A stretch of DNA of 64,000 bases from CAKZQX01 sp034435975 (GCA_034435975.1 DAOTWD010000014.1:124001-188000); one strand, 5' to 3'. Positions 1 through 9,135 are shown, numbered from the stretch's first letter. The notes: a model not told the origin generated them from the letters alone. Numbers and translations: made by a program.

Positions 1-194
1 AGCCGCCCAGAGCGCATGTTACGTTCGAGCAGTTCTTCCAACCCCGGCTCGTAAATGGGCGATTTACCAGAGCGCAGTATCTCGATCTTATAGGGATCAA
101 TGTCAATACATACGACATGGTTGCCAAGATCGGCAAAACACACCCCTGTTACCAATCCTACATACCCCGTTCCGATGACACAGATGTTACTCAA
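1..194 (-). CDS. UDP-glucose 6-dehydrogenase, N-terminal part (runs off window)
   Basis: Reading the minus strand from a TTG at 194 gives about 64 residues before the window edge. The N-terminus carries the Rossmann motif GTGYVGL (residues 8-14), followed by an acidic second strand ending in DIDPYKI and the segment IYEPGLEELL, typical of the UDP-glucose/GDP-mannose dehydrogenase family. The family oxidises UDP-glucose to UDP-glucuronate with two NAD+, supplying sugar nucleotides for surface polysaccharides. TTG is chosen as start because a perfect AGGAGG lies at 201-206, six bases upstream, and no ATG fits. The catalytic Cys domain lies outside the window, so the exact substrate (UDP-glucose or a relative) is not certain. 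Confidence 0.85.
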   Translation of the reverse strand, partial: MSNICVIGTGYVGLVTGVCFADLGNHVVCIDIDPYKIEILRSGKSPIYEPGLEELLERNMRSGR

Positions 195-802
195 GGTCGG
201 CCTCCTGATAAAATAATAATAATGACATGTTTGCGTATGGTACAGCCAGACGCATGACTCCATCTCCGCTACAGCATACATATTGACCTGCTGGCTATAG
301 ACGGTATTCCATTGAGCAATACAGCCTCAGGTCTGATTAACAGCATCAGTATAGATGATGAACGTGAACAACCTATGAATTACGCACCCATTCGGGGTTA
401 TCTAAGGAGAACTGATCGGACTGGTTTACTAGCACGAGTTATCAGTGGCACGACGCGGAAATCCGCGCTATGACGAGATCCAGAGGGGAAACGCTGACGT
501 ACGGGTATGCATACCCTGGATGTGTGCAGGCATGATGCTGGTTGAAAGATTACGTACACGGTGCGTAGCAGATAACAAATGTCTCACCCCTCTGTAGTAT
601 AAACAAGGGAAGTACGCCCTTGAGCTAGCCCCCCTGACGGCGCCTGTAGGGTATGGCTCCGGCCTGCCAGAACAGGCCTTCGGCGGGCCAGGGCGGGCTA
701 TGTTGCTGTCAATCGCGAACCCCGACCCCAGCAAGTGGGCCTAACAGCAGCTTATGCAACGCCATTACTATGGCGCGAAACACCGACGGTACTATCTTCT
801 GC
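195..802. other. Intergenic region between S1 gene end and UDP-sugar dehydrogenase
   Basis: About 600 bases with no convincing gene. Open frames here have no ribosome-binding site or recognisable motif. Two small dyads are visible: CGCGG/CCGCG near 457-471 and GGCCTG/CAGGCC near 660-678. Neither is followed by a T-run, so no terminator is called. Confidence 0.5.
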
Positions 803-2116
803 TTACACGTCGGTAGTCGGTGCAGCAACTTCCTTCGCGTGCGGCAGTGGTGGTTTCGGGTCAACCACAAGTGGCGTTGTCGTCGCCAGCACTTTGTCCA
901 CCACCGTACCTGGAGTCTCAGACACATCGCTCATATCGGGCTGATCAGCAGGAGTGGTTTCTGTCGCTATTGTGCTATCGCCTTCACCCACCGGGTCACC
1001 TTCATTGACGCGCCGAAGTGACAACCCCATGCGCTGGCGCTGTCGATCCAGGCTAATCACCCTGGCCGTCACCATCTGCCCTGGCTGTAGAATATCGCGT
1101 GGCTGTGTTTGCGGATCAACATCCAGTTCACTGGCGTGGATCAACCCTTCGACCGCCTCCTCAACCTGCACAAACGCACCAAACGGCGTCACATTTGTCA
1201 CCGGCCCGGTCACAAGCTGGCCCAGACTGTAGCGCTGATCAATCGTATCCCAGGGATTCGGCTGTAAGCGACGCATGCTCAAACCGATCCGCTCGCGCTC
1301 GCGATCTATCTCCACGACCAGCACCTTCACTTCCTGGCCGGGGGACAGTACCTCACGGGGATGATTCACACGCTGCCATGAGAGTTCACTGATGTGCGCC
1401 AGGCCATCGGCCCCACCGAGATCGATAAATGCCCCAAAGTTGGTCAACTGATTCACCCGACCGGTCAAGACATCGCCAGGTTGCAGTTCGGTCAGTAGAC
1501 GATGCTTCTGCGCCTTGCGCCACTCCTGCGTAGCACTGCGCTCAGACAACACCAACCGGTTACGATCGCGGTCAACCTCAATCACCTTGAGGGGAATTTC
1601 CTGGCTGACCATGCGTTGCAACGCCTGCTGGCGCTCCTCAGCGGCAGTTCGCCCATGCAATTGGGCCACCTGAGAGGCGGGCACAAACCCACGAATACGG
1701 TTGAATTGCACCAGCAACCCACCTTTATTAAAGCCTATCACCTTGCACTGAACGACACCACCCTCCTGGAACAGCCGACCGGCCTCTTCCCAGTCTTTGG
1801 CAACCTGTACCATCGTCAATGATAGTATCAACTCGCCTTCTTTATTTTCTGGATCTTGAATATAGACCTGAATGGGATCACCAACCTGCATACCCGCAAC
1901 AATATCGTCACCCATTTGCCGCAGATCTTGAGAAGGGATGACGCCTTCGCGCTTGGTGCCAATCGAAACCAGCACACCATTTTCCTCGATTTGCATAATC
2001 AAGCCATCACGCAACTCACCCCGCTGAGGCCGGGCATAATCATATGCATCGAGCAGTTGTGTCCAGTCTAACTCTTCAAGCTCCTCGGGAGTGGCCTGAT
2101 CGGATTGTACAGTCAT
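803..2116 (-). CDS. rpsA: 30S ribosomal protein S1 (four S1 RNA-binding domains)
   Basis: 437 residues with four S1/OB-fold repeats at about residues 33-103, 121-190, 211-278 and 299-366. The third and fourth carry the strong signatures FGAFIDLGGADGLAHISEL and FGAFVQVEEAVEGLIHASEL. A roughly 70-residue acidic, Thr/Pro-rich tail without a fold signature follows. S1 binds mRNA on the 30S subunit and helps initiation; four-domain forms are usual outside Proteobacteria, where six are typical. The start at 2116 is preceded by AGGAGG with seven intervening bases. The gene is single, transcribed from a consensus promoter about 300 bases upstream through a leader that contains an intrinsic terminator, suggesting attenuation. 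A dedicated S1-domain regulator rather than the ribosomal protein is a less likely alternative. Confidence 0.88.
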   Translation of the reverse strand: MTVQSDQATPEELEELDWTQLLDAYDYARPQRGELRDGLIMQIEENGVLVSIGTKREGVIPSQDLRQMGDDIVAGMQVGDPIQVYIQDPENKEGELILSLTMVQVAKDWEEAGRLFQEGGVVQCKVIGFNKGGLLVQFNRIRGFVPASQVAQLHGRTAAEERQQALQRMVSQEIPLKVIEVDRDRNRLVLSERSATQEWRKAQKHRLLTELQPGDVLTGRVNQLTNFGAFIDLGGADGLAHISELSWQRVNHPREVLSPGQEVKVLVVEIDRERERIGLSMRRLQPNPWDTIDQRYSLGQLVTGPVTNVTPFGAFVQVEEAVEGLIHASELDVDPQTQPRDILQPGQMVTARVISLDRQRQRMGLSLRRVNEGDPVGEGDSTIATETTPADQPDMSDVSETPGTVVDKVLATTTPLVVDPKPPLPHAKEVAAPTTDV

Positions 2117-2190
2117 GTTTTAACGCCTCCTGACATTGTAAACTTGATCCATCCGTTGCTGGCTTCTGGCCCGATCAGGCTCATGGACAT

Positions 2191-2224
2191 AAAAAAGCGC
2201 CAACCATGGCAAGGAGGTAGGCGC
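2191..2224 (-). terminator. Intrinsic terminator inside the rpsA leader
   Basis: On the minus strand GCGCCTACC pairs with GGTTGGCGC (eight of nine pairs, loop of ten) and is followed directly by TTTTTT (2191-2196). It lies about 75 bases before the rpsA start codon and about 195 bases after the probable transcription start. No minus-strand gene lies upstream that it could end, so an attenuator is the likely role. Confidence 0.75.
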
Positions 2225-2321
2225 AAGCGTTCGATACCCGCCAGTTGAATTGGGAATAGCAAGGCTTTATTGTCTATAAACGCCCTGCTGCTAAACCTAC
2301 AACAGAGAACCCTCGGGTTAA

Positions 2322-2329
2322 CGCCTACC
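2322..2329 (-). promoter_or_regulatory. Candidate antiterminator segment in the rpsA leader
   Basis: Minus-strand GGTAGGCG is perfectly complementary to CGCCTACC, which is the 5' arm of the leader terminator about 100 bases downstream. A GGAGG just 5' of it could extend the pairing to the adjacent TCC. Pairing here would prevent the terminator from forming. The regulatory ligand or protein is unknown; autoregulation by S1 is one possibility. Confidence 0.5.
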
Positions 2330-2426
2330 AAACCTCCGCATCTGTGGCTTACGCTTGATATGCTGAACCAACATTCAGGAAGATTGCCTATAGCGGATGT
2401 ACTCATTATATCCTACAATGGGGCAA

Positions 2427-2455
2427 ATTATAGCGTAGCCGTCATTGGTTGTCAA
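2427..2455 (-). promoter_or_regulatory. Consensus sigma-70 promoter for rpsA
   Basis: Minus strand: TTGACA at 2450-2455, a 17-base spacer, TATAAT at 2427-2432. Both hexamers are perfect consensus. Expected transcription start is near 2420, giving a leader of about 300 bases before rpsA. Confidence 0.8.
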
Positions 2456-2470
2456 ACTCATGGCTATCGT

Positions 2471-3373
2471 ATGCCACTCATCTTTGTCTTTCTGGATGGA
2501 GTCGGGCTGGCCCCGGCCAGTTCGCATAATCCTTTGACCACTGCGGCCACACCGACATTGCAAACGCTGCTGGGTGGCCCGCTTACCAGCGAGCAAGTGC
2601 AACACCGATCGGGTGTGCTGTTGCGCCCACTGGATACAACACTGGGTGTCACTGGTCTGCCGCAGAGTGGTACTGGCCAGGTCGCGTTACTGACCGGGAT
2701 AAATGCTCCGGCATGTATTGGCCGCCACCAGCCCTACTATCCGCCAGTGGCGTTGCAACCGTTGCTCGCAGAACAGAGCATTTTTCGCCAGGCACAGGCG
2801 CACGGCTTGCCCAGTATTTTTGCCAATGCCTTCACTCCGGCCTATTGGCAGGCACTGGCAACCCGCCGCATACGCCGCTCGGCCAGCGTCATTGCGGCCG
2901 AGCGGGCAGGATTGCGCTTGCGTGGTCTGGCAGATTTGTGGGCCGGGCAGGCTCTGATGTGGGATATTACCGGTGCAGTGATACAAACTCAGGGTATACA
3001 TCCCTGTCCACCACTCCTAAGCCCCCATGCCGCTGGTACCCGCCTGGCCACGCTCTCACTGACAGCACCACTGGTGTTTTTCGAGTGTTTTCTGCCAGAT
3101 CTGGCGGGGCATCACCGCCTGCCATTCAGTGCTGAGACGGTGATGGCCTGGATTGATGATATGTTAGGTGGCCTGCTTGCTGCCTTGCCATCCAGGGTAA
3201 CCTTGCTCCTCACCAGCGACCACGGCAATATTGAAGATAGCGTCGCACCCGGTCATACTCGCAACCCTGTACCGTTGCTCGTGGTTGGCCCGGCGTCGTA
3301 TATGTTTGCCTCGGTTGTGGATACGGCCGGGGTGGCTGCTCCACTGATAGATGCATTGGTAGCGGCTGTTTAA
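2471..3373 (+). CDS. Phosphopentomutase/phosphoglycerate-mutase-like metalloenzyme
   Basis: 300 residues from the ATG at 2471. It begins MPLIFVFLDGVGLAP, the first metal-binding strand (DGVG) of the alkaline-phosphatase superfamily. SGTGQVALLTG near residues 58-68 supplies the Ser/Thr nucleophile region, and TSDHGNIED near residue 250 the C-terminal metal ligands (Asp, His). This matches the short metalloenzyme-domain proteins related to cofactor-independent phosphoglycerate mutase and phosphopentomutase. The substrate cannot be told from the sequence. The frame stays open upstream, but residues before 2471 look non-coding and overlap the divergent rpsA promoter. No clear ribosome-binding site is seen. 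It is the first gene of a plus-strand series running to 6589. Confidence 0.75.
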   Translation: MPLIFVFLDGVGLAPASSHNPLTTAATPTLQTLLGGPLTSEQVQHRSGVLLRPLDTTLGVTGLPQSGTGQVALLTGINAPACIGRHQPYYPPVALQPLLAEQSIFRQAQAHGLPSIFANAFTPAYWQALATRRIRRSASVIAAERAGLRLRGLADLWAGQALMWDITGAVIQTQGIHPCPPLLSPHAAGTRLATLSLTAPLVFFECFLPDLAGHHRLPFSAETVMAWIDDMLGGLLAALPSRVTLLLTSDHGNIEDSVAPGHTRNPVPLLVVGPASYMFASVVDTAGVAAPLIDALVAAV

Positions 3374-3514
3374 GAACGGGCAGCCAGGTATGCCATACAC
3401 GTCCTATGGTATGATACGTGCTTTGAGGTACAATGAATGCAAAACACTGCGCAATCAAAAGGGAACTGCTGGATCAGACATACATTGCCGCCAGCAGCAA
3501 CGAATGAGGAGTCT

Positions 3515-4000
3515 ATGAATCGCAAAACCCCTATCCGTGTTTTATTTGTATGTATGGGTAACATCTGTCGCTCACCAATGGCCGAGGCGGTGTTTCGCTC
3601 GCTGGTCAAGGAGGCTGGCCTGGCCTCTACATTTGAAATTGCGTCTGTTGGTACTGGAAGCTGGCATGTGGGCGAGCGTCCCCATCCCGGCACACAGGCC
3701 ATCTTACAACGCAACGGTATCTCGGTCGGTGATAAACGTGCCCAACGCTTGAGTCCCTCCGATCTGGATTACTATGATTATATTATTGCCATGGATCAAG
3801 AAAATATTGACGATATGGCCCAGATTCATAGCACAGCACCACGGGGTGAAATCCACCGCTTGCTCGAGTTTGCGCCATCTGGCGGTTCACTCGATGTGCC
3901 GGATCCCTACTATACCGGCTGTTTTGATCGCGTGTATGACCTGGTAACTGCCGGCTGCCAGGGATTACTGGGATATATTCGGAATCGAGAGCGTGTATGA
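3515..4000 (+). CDS. Low-molecular-weight protein-tyrosine-phosphatase family protein
   Basis: 161 residues. The P-loop CMGNICRS (CX5RS) lies at the N-terminus and the general-acid loop DPYYTG near residue 131, together defining a complete LMW-PTP active site. Start at 3515 is chosen because GAGGAG ends four bases upstream and the conserved fold begins there; an earlier in-frame ATG at 3437 has no such support. The stop overlaps the start of the next gene by four bases (ATGA), so it is translationally coupled to a fructosamine-kinase family gene. That pairing is known in other bacteria, where such phosphatases act on ketosamine-5-phosphates, so a role in protein deglycation is a good alternative to tyrosine dephosphorylation. 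Confidence 0.88.
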   Translation: MNRKTPIRVLFVCMGNICRSPMAEAVFRSLVKEAGLASTFEIASVGTGSWHVGERPHPGTQAILQRNGISVGDKRAQRLSPSDLDYYDYIIAMDQENIDDMAQIHSTAPRGEIHRLLEFAPSGGSLDVPDPYYTGCFDRVYDLVTAGCQGLLGYIRNRERV

Positions 4001-4908
4001 CGCCTATTCCTGCGCCACTAGTAACGGCATTGACCAGCACATTACGAGCGGCAGGCGATCACACGGCACTTACTTCCGTTCAGGCCATCGGTGGTGGTTG
4101 TATCAATCTGGCTTATCGCCTCACAACCGCCCAGGGTACCTATTTCCTCAAGTGGAATCCCCAGGCCTTGCCAGGTATGTTCTCGGCTGAAGCGCATGGC
4201 CTTACATTGATCTGTTCCACCCGAACAATACGGGTACCGACGGTCGTGGCTGTCGCCGAGGCCAGCGCTGATTGCCCTGCCTACATCATGCTGGAATGGC
4301 TGGAAGATAGCAATGGTACCGCCAGTCACATGGATCAGGCTCTTCTGGGTACGCAACTGGCGGCCATGCACCGCGCAACCATGCCTGCATATGGCCTGGA
4401 TCAGGATAACTATCTCGGTAGCACACTGCAGTACAATGACTGGGATGACGATTGGATTCGCTTTTTTCGGGAGCGCCGCCTGCGCCCCCAAATCGAACTG
4501 GCCCAACGCAATGGCCGCCTGCCATCACAGCGGCGCAAAGGATTGGAGCGCCTGCTCGAACACCTTGATCAGTGGCTGAGCGGTATCGAACGGCAACCTG
4601 CGCTATTGCACGGCGACCTGTGGGCCGGTAATGTGTTGTCTCTACCTGATGGTACCCCGGCACTGATTGATCCTGCGATCTACTATGGTGACCGTGAAGC
4701 CGAACTGGCCTATACTGGACTGTTTGGCGGGTTTCATGACCGCTTCATGGCAGCGTATCAGGAGGCATGGCCGTTAGCACCGGACTACGCCGACCGCTGC
4801 GATCTGTACAATCTGTATCACTTGCTCAACCACTTAAATCTGTTTGGCGAGCGCTATGGTGCACAGATAGATGCAGTGGTGCAACGCTATATTGGGATCA
4901 TAGCCTGA
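3997..4908 (+). CDS. Fructosamine/ketosamine kinase family protein
   Basis: 303 residues with the aminoglycoside-phosphotransferase-like fold. The nucleotide-binding N-lobe has GGGCINLAYRL and a Lys in YFLKW; the catalytic loop is LLHGDLWAGNV near residue 203 and the metal-binding segment ALIDPAIYYGDREAELA follows. This is the fructosamine-3-kinase signature. Enzymes of this family phosphorylate sugar adducts on protein lysines so that they fall off; bacterial members prefer ribulosamine and erythrulosamine. It overlaps the LMW phosphatase gene by four bases, supporting a two-step deglycation unit. Confidence 0.88.
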   Translation: MTPIPAPLVTALTSTLRAAGDHTALTSVQAIGGGCINLAYRLTTAQGTYFLKWNPQALPGMFSAEAHGLTLICSTRTIRVPTVVAVAEASADCPAYIMLEWLEDSNGTASHMDQALLGTQLAAMHRATMPAYGLDQDNYLGSTLQYNDWDDDWIRFFRERRLRPQIELAQRNGRLPSQRRKGLERLLEHLDQWLSGIERQPALLHGDLWAGNVLSLPDGTPALIDPAIYYGDREAELAYTGLFGGFHDRFMAAYQEAWPLAPDYADRCDLYNLYHLLNHLNLFGERYGAQIDAVVQRYIGIIA

Positions 4909-4912
4909 TGAT

Positions 4913-6589
4913 GTGAACCACATGTCAGTTTTTTCCGCACATACGCTGGCAGTACTCCGCCAGTTTATAAGATTCTGCCAGGAACACACTATCAGCGCCT
5001 GGCTGGTTGGTGGTGCCGTTCGTGATCTGGTGCTGGGTCAGGTTCCTGCCGATATCGATATTGCCGTCGATACAAATGGGCTGGAACTGGCCCACATGTT
5101 TGCGACAGCCGTGGGGGGGACGTGTGTGACGCTCAAGGATGCACGCGGTACCGGGCGTGTGGTGTTTCCCCCCGACAGGACGCAGCCCGCACCGCGCCTG
5201 ATGATGGATGTGGTACAACTCCAGGCACCTTCACTTGAAGCCGATCTACGCTTACGCGACTTTACGATCAACGCCCTGGCACTACCGTTGACTACCGCCG
5301 ACGTGCACGAGCCCTTCTGCACAGCTCAGCCCGGAGCCAATCTATCACCGACGATGGTAATTGACCCATGTGGTGGGTGGCAAGACCTGATGGCCGGGGT
5401 ATTGCGGCTGTGCCATCCAGCCGGGCTACGTCTTGATCCACTGCGCATCCTGCGCGCGGTGCGCCTGGCGGCCGAACACAATCTTACCATCGACCCGGAA
5501 CTCGATGCCAGCCTGCGCCACCATGCAGCACTCATTGTGCAACCTGCGGTCGAACGCCTGCGTGATGAGTTGCTCAAACTGTTGGGCCAACCCTATGCCG
5601 CTCCCTGGTTACGTTACCTGGACGACATCACTGTCCTGACTCGTATCTTTCCCGAATTAGAACCAGCCCGCCAGTGCGAGCAACCGATTGTCCATTTTTT
5701 GCCCGTCCTGGCCCACTCGCTGGAGGCAGTTACATGTCTGGAGTGGCTCCTGGCAGGGCTGGCCGGGACAGCAACGCCAGATACTACCGCGCACACTGCT
5801 GCATCGCCGCGATTGCCATACCCCACATTCCCTGTTGCCGTCCAGACCTACCCGGATCTGCCACGCACCCTGGCCTATGCCGAACGTCTGCATATGCACT
5901 TCACTGTGGCATCGGGGATGACCGATGAACGGGCCGCACTGCTCAAACTGGCAACCCTGCTGCACGACAATGCCAAACCTGCTACGAAGCAAAACAAACC
6001 CGATGGCGGGGTATCGTTCTATGGGCATCCCGAAATTGGCGCAGCCACCGCCAGCACCATTGCACAACGCCTGCGCCTGAGCCGGCAGGCAACGAACTAT
6101 ATCGCCCTGGTTGTGCGTAACCACATGCGGCCAGGGCAATTGCGCAGCACCGAGACGCTCACTATGCGGGCCATGGCCCGCTTTTTGCGCGACACGATCG
6201 ATGCCGGGCCGGACGTGCTGTTGCACGCGCTGGCTGATCATCTAGCAACACGCGGCCCGCTGATCGATCCGCTCGATTGGCAGCATCATCTCTCATGGAG
6301 CGGCATGTTCCTGGACATGCATTGGGGACAACCACCAGAACGTACACGCCCGCTTGTTAATGGTAACGACCTGATGCAGGCGTTTGATCTACCGCCTGGG
6401 AAACAGATTGGCATACTGCTGCGCGAAATCCAGGAAGCCCAGGCTGCCGGGGAGATCAGTACTATGGACGAAGCCCTGGTGCTGGCTCGACAAATACTGA
6501 CCCTGCAGAACGAGGAGAGATCATACCCTGCACATACGTATCGTACTGGTTCAATGGAACGGGTTGAACGCAAAGACGCAAACGAGTAA
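4913..6589 (+). CDS. CCA tRNA nucleotidyltransferase/poly(A) polymerase family with HD domain
   Basis: 558 residues. The N-terminal class II nucleotidyltransferase motif is AWLVGGAVRDLVLG followed by DIDIAVD (metal-binding Asp pair), residues about 22-48. The RNA-binding segment DPLRILRAVRLAAE lies near residue 180, and an HD phosphohydrolase segment LLKLATLLHDNAKP near residues 340-355. The family adds or repairs the CCA end of tRNA; HD-bearing forms may also remove phosphates. Start is GTG at 4913, five bases after the previous stop; ATG at 4922 is an equally possible start, and neither has a clear Shine-Dalgarno sequence. A proline- and alanine-rich insertion near residues 285-315 is unusual. 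Confidence 0.85.
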   Translation: MNHMSVFSAHTLAVLRQFIRFCQEHTISAWLVGGAVRDLVLGQVPADIDIAVDTNGLELAHMFATAVGGTCVTLKDARGTGRVVFPPDRTQPAPRLMMDVVQLQAPSLEADLRLRDFTINALALPLTTADVHEPFCTAQPGANLSPTMVIDPCGGWQDLMAGVLRLCHPAGLRLDPLRILRAVRLAAEHNLTIDPELDASLRHHAALIVQPAVERLRDELLKLLGQPYAAPWLRYLDDITVLTRIFPELEPARQCEQPIVHFLPVLAHSLEAVTCLEWLLAGLAGTATPDTTAHTAASPRLPYPTFPVAVQTYPDLPRTLAYAERLHMHFTVASGMTDERAALLKLATLLHDNAKPATKQNKPDGGVSFYGHPEIGAATASTIAQRLRLSRQATNYIALVVRNHMRPGQLRSTETLTMRAMARFLRDTIDAGPDVLLHALADHLATRGPLIDPLDWQHHLSWSGMFLDMHWGQPPERTRPLVNGNDLMQAFDLPPGKQIGILLREIQEAQAAGEISTMDEALVLARQILTLQNEERSYPAHTYRTGSMERVERKDANE

Positions 6590-7001
6590 AGCACTACATC
6601 TTTGTGTTCCCGGCTTCCAGGATACCATGCTCTGGACAGTGATGCAATGCAGGGCAGCTAGCTGGTGTACCTGAACATTATCCAGATATATGGGTTTCGT
6701 CATGTATACGTTCTTCATATGCTGGTGGATAATCGTCGTTGAGCAACGGCAACAGGATAACCATGCACACACTCATCAGACTCAGTAGGAGATAGGGGAA
6801 GTTGACCACTATTGACATATCAGTAACCTCGCTCTAGTACTACTGCTCATACCATAATCTGGTACTATTCTATCCTAATGACGCAGAGCAACCAGTGCAA
6901 TGAGAAAGGTCTGACATGCATCTGATGACAATACATCATCGAGAATCAGGCTGGCCGGAACCAGTATAATTTACCCGCTGGCATATATAAAAGCTTCACG
7001 T
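6590..7001. other. Intergenic region, no gene seen
   Basis: About 410 bases between two converging genes. It is AT-richer than its neighbours. I see no terminator hairpin with a T-run, no repeat shared with other gaps, and no supported reading frame. Confidence 0.5.
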
Positions 7002-7391
7002 TTACATCTGCTTTAATACATCACGTACAATCTGCTCCAGCCGATCCAGCGGAAAAGGCTTGGGCAAATAATAATCGACGCGCTGCTCACGGGCACGCTT
7101 TTCTAATTCCGGTGTGGCATAGGCGGTAATCATGACCACGCGGGTATCAGGCGACGTTTCTTTGATCGTCGCCGCCAGTTGCAAGCCGTTCATGCCGGGC
7201 ATGTTATAGTCGGTAATTACCAGCGGCACTGGCCTGAGCGCAATCTGGGCCAGCGCTTCTGCGCCACCACTCACCGTGACAATGTCGTATCCGCCTGTCA
7301 GATCGCGCATCAGGCGGTGCAGAATGATTAAAATATCCGGCTCGTCTTCGACCAGCACAATGGCTGGATTACGGCCAGTCTGATCCCCCAT
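7002..7391 (-). CDS. Single-domain response regulator (CheY-like receiver)
   Basis: 129 residues forming only a receiver domain. The acidic pocket is E15/D16, the phosphoacceptor D61 sits in VITDYNMPGMNG, the switch Thr is T89 in MITAYA, and K111 in LPKPF completes the site. There is no output domain, so it must act by protein contact or as a phosphorelay intermediate. It stands alone; no histidine kinase is adjacent, so its partner is unknown. A weak AGGAGTG precedes the ATG. Confidence 0.9.
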   Translation of the reverse strand: MGDQTGRNPAIVLVEDEPDILIILHRLMRDLTGGYDIVTVSGGAEALAQIALRPVPLVITDYNMPGMNGLQLAATIKETSPDTRVVMITAYATPELEKRAREQRVDYYLPKPFPLDRLEQIVRDVLKQM

Positions 7392-7606
7392 ATATCACTC
7401 CTCAGCCCCTGATTATAAAGATCAACCCTGACGTACTTTAGCACCCTATATTGTCGTGACAGCCAGGGAGGGCATACGTTGTTAATGACTATTGTAGGTC
7501 AATTGGGAAATTATGCCAATCAGAATTTATGCATTGATCCAAAAAGGCAGCTATATCAGGCCAATTTTAACATATCGTGCACACGCGGGCAAGTAGAAAT
7601 CAACCA

Positions 7607-7635
7607 TTGCCAGGTACGCGGCTTTCCAGTATAAT
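7607..7635 (+). promoter_or_regulatory. Promoter for TRAP binding-protein gene
   Basis: TTGCCA at 7607-7612, 17-base spacer, TATAAT at 7630-7635. Expected start near 7642, giving a leader of about 36 bases with no further structure. Confidence 0.7.
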
Positions 7636-7677
7636 CTACGCATACTTATAAATCCAATCACATTCAGGAGCAGCAGA

Positions 7678-8796
7678 ATGAAACGACGAGAGTTTCTGCG
7701 CGGCACGGCAGCCGGGATACTCGGTGGAGCGGCGGTATCCTTGAGCGCTTGTGGAACACAGGCACCAGGCCAGGCTCCAGCACAAGGTTCGGATCTTCCC
7801 CAGATCCAGTGGCGCATGGTGACCAGTTGGCCCCCATCGCTGGATACCATCTACGGTGGGGCTGAAACGGTAGCCAGACGGGTTGCCGCTATGACCAACA
7901 ATCGCTTTCGCATTCAAACCTTTCCAGCGGGTGAACTGGTGCCGGCCTTCGAGGTGCTCGATGCTGTGCAACAGGGGACAGTCGAGTCCGGGCATACTGC
8001 ATCGTATTACTTTACGGGTAAGAATGATATTTTTCAGATGGCAACCACTATGCCCTTTGGCTTGAATGCCCAGCAGCAAAATGCATGGTTGTACCATGGT
8101 GGTGGTCTTCCTGCCCTACGCAAAACGTTCGCCGATTTTAACATTATCAACTTCCCTGCTGGTAATACCGGTGCCCAGATGGGCGGCTGGCTCAAGCGTG
8201 AAGTCAACTCTCTTGCAGACATGCGTGGACTGAAGTTCCGTATCCCCGGTTTTGGCGGCAAGGTGATGGAACGCCTTGGTGCGTTACCCCAGGCGATCCC
8301 CGGCGGTGAGATCTATCTTGCGCTTGAGCGCGGAGCGATTGATGCTGCCGAGTGGGTTGGCCCTTACGACGACGAGAAGCTGGGCTTACATAATGCGGCA
8401 CCATTTTACTATTTTCCCGGATGGTGGGAACCAGGGCCAACCCTGGAGGTCTATGTCAATCTCGACCAGTGGAATGCGTTGCCCACCGAATATCAGGAGA
8501 TCCTGACTACTGCGTGCTATGAAGCCAATATGAACATGCTGGCGAAGTACGATGCATTGAATGGCCAGACATTGCAACAACTGGTGGCCGGCGGCACCGA
8601 ACTCAAGGTTTTTAGCGATGAGATTATGGTGGCCGCACAGCAGGCAGCGTTTGAACTGTACGAGGAGATCGCCAGTGCTCAACCAGGGTTCCGTGCTATT
8701 TTTGATGATTGGAAGGCCTTCCGCTCCAAGATCGTCAAGTGGAATCAGACCAACGAGTTTAGTATTGCCAATTTTATTGCCAGCAATCCGATCTGA
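7678..8796 (+). CDS. TRAP transporter substrate-binding protein (DctP family), Tat lipoprotein
   Basis: 372 residues. It begins MKRREFLRGTAAGILGGAA, a twin-arginine signal, ending in a lipobox-like LSACG (Cys about residue 26), so it is probably exported folded and lipid-anchored. The mature part has the DctP fold: W..SWPPSLDTIYGGAE near residue 50, the substrate segment MGGWLKREVNSLADMRGLKFRIPG near residues 163-186, and GAIDAAEWVGPYDD. It resembles the subgroup that binds 2-oxo monocarboxylates; the true ligand is unknown. Its likely membrane partners DctQ and DctM are encoded on the opposite strand at 10.2-12.1 kb, separated by a carrier gene. AGGAGCAGCAG precedes the ATG. Confidence 0.88.
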   Translation: MKRREFLRGTAAGILGGAAVSLSACGTQAPGQAPAQGSDLPQIQWRMVTSWPPSLDTIYGGAETVARRVAAMTNNRFRIQTFPAGELVPAFEVLDAVQQGTVESGHTASYYFTGKNDIFQMATTMPFGLNAQQQNAWLYHGGGLPALRKTFADFNIINFPAGNTGAQMGGWLKREVNSLADMRGLKFRIPGFGGKVMERLGALPQAIPGGEIYLALERGAIDAAEWVGPYDDEKLGLHNAAPFYYFPGWWEPGPTLEVYVNLDQWNALPTEYQEILTTACYEANMNMLAKYDALNGQTLQQLVAGGTELKVFSDEIMVAAQQAAFELYEEIASAQPGFRAIFDDWKAFRSKIVKWNQTNEFSIANFIASNPI

Positions 8797-9135
8797 TCGT
8801 TTCAGAACTGTCGCCTGGTGTCGTTCCTGCAAAAGCAGAAACCTGCGTCTGGTGCAAAGATGACAGAGACACCTATCTGGTCTTGCAGCCAGAGTCTCTA
8901 ATCGAGTACGAGAGGGGATCGTTCCTGCAACCACAGGTACCCATATTGAGCCTCCGTCACCTGCGCACAAGCGGGTAACAGAGGCCCGAATCTGCTTTCT
9001 AGCAAAAATCCTTGGTCTATTACCTGGCCAGAATGATGCAGTCAATGACACCAGCCATACCATTGGTACCATTTGATGGTTCTGCCATAACTGCTGGTTC
9101 TAGCCTGTGCTATGATATAAGGAGATCTCCCCAGG
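8797..9135. other. Intergenic region before AEC transporter gene
   Basis: About 340 bases with no gene. Near its end TATGAT followed by AAGGAGAT gives a possible -10 element and the ribosome-binding site of the next gene; the -35 is poor. No convincing terminator for the upstream gene is visible. Confidence 0.4.

Noticed and set aside
653..1021. Plus-strand frames opposite the S1 gene
   Set aside because: They mirror the coding strand of rpsA and carry no motif.
2113..2406. 97-codon minus-strand frame ending over the rpsA start
   Set aside because: It spans the leader terminator and antiterminator, has no ribosome-binding site and no family motif; explained better as structured leader RNA.
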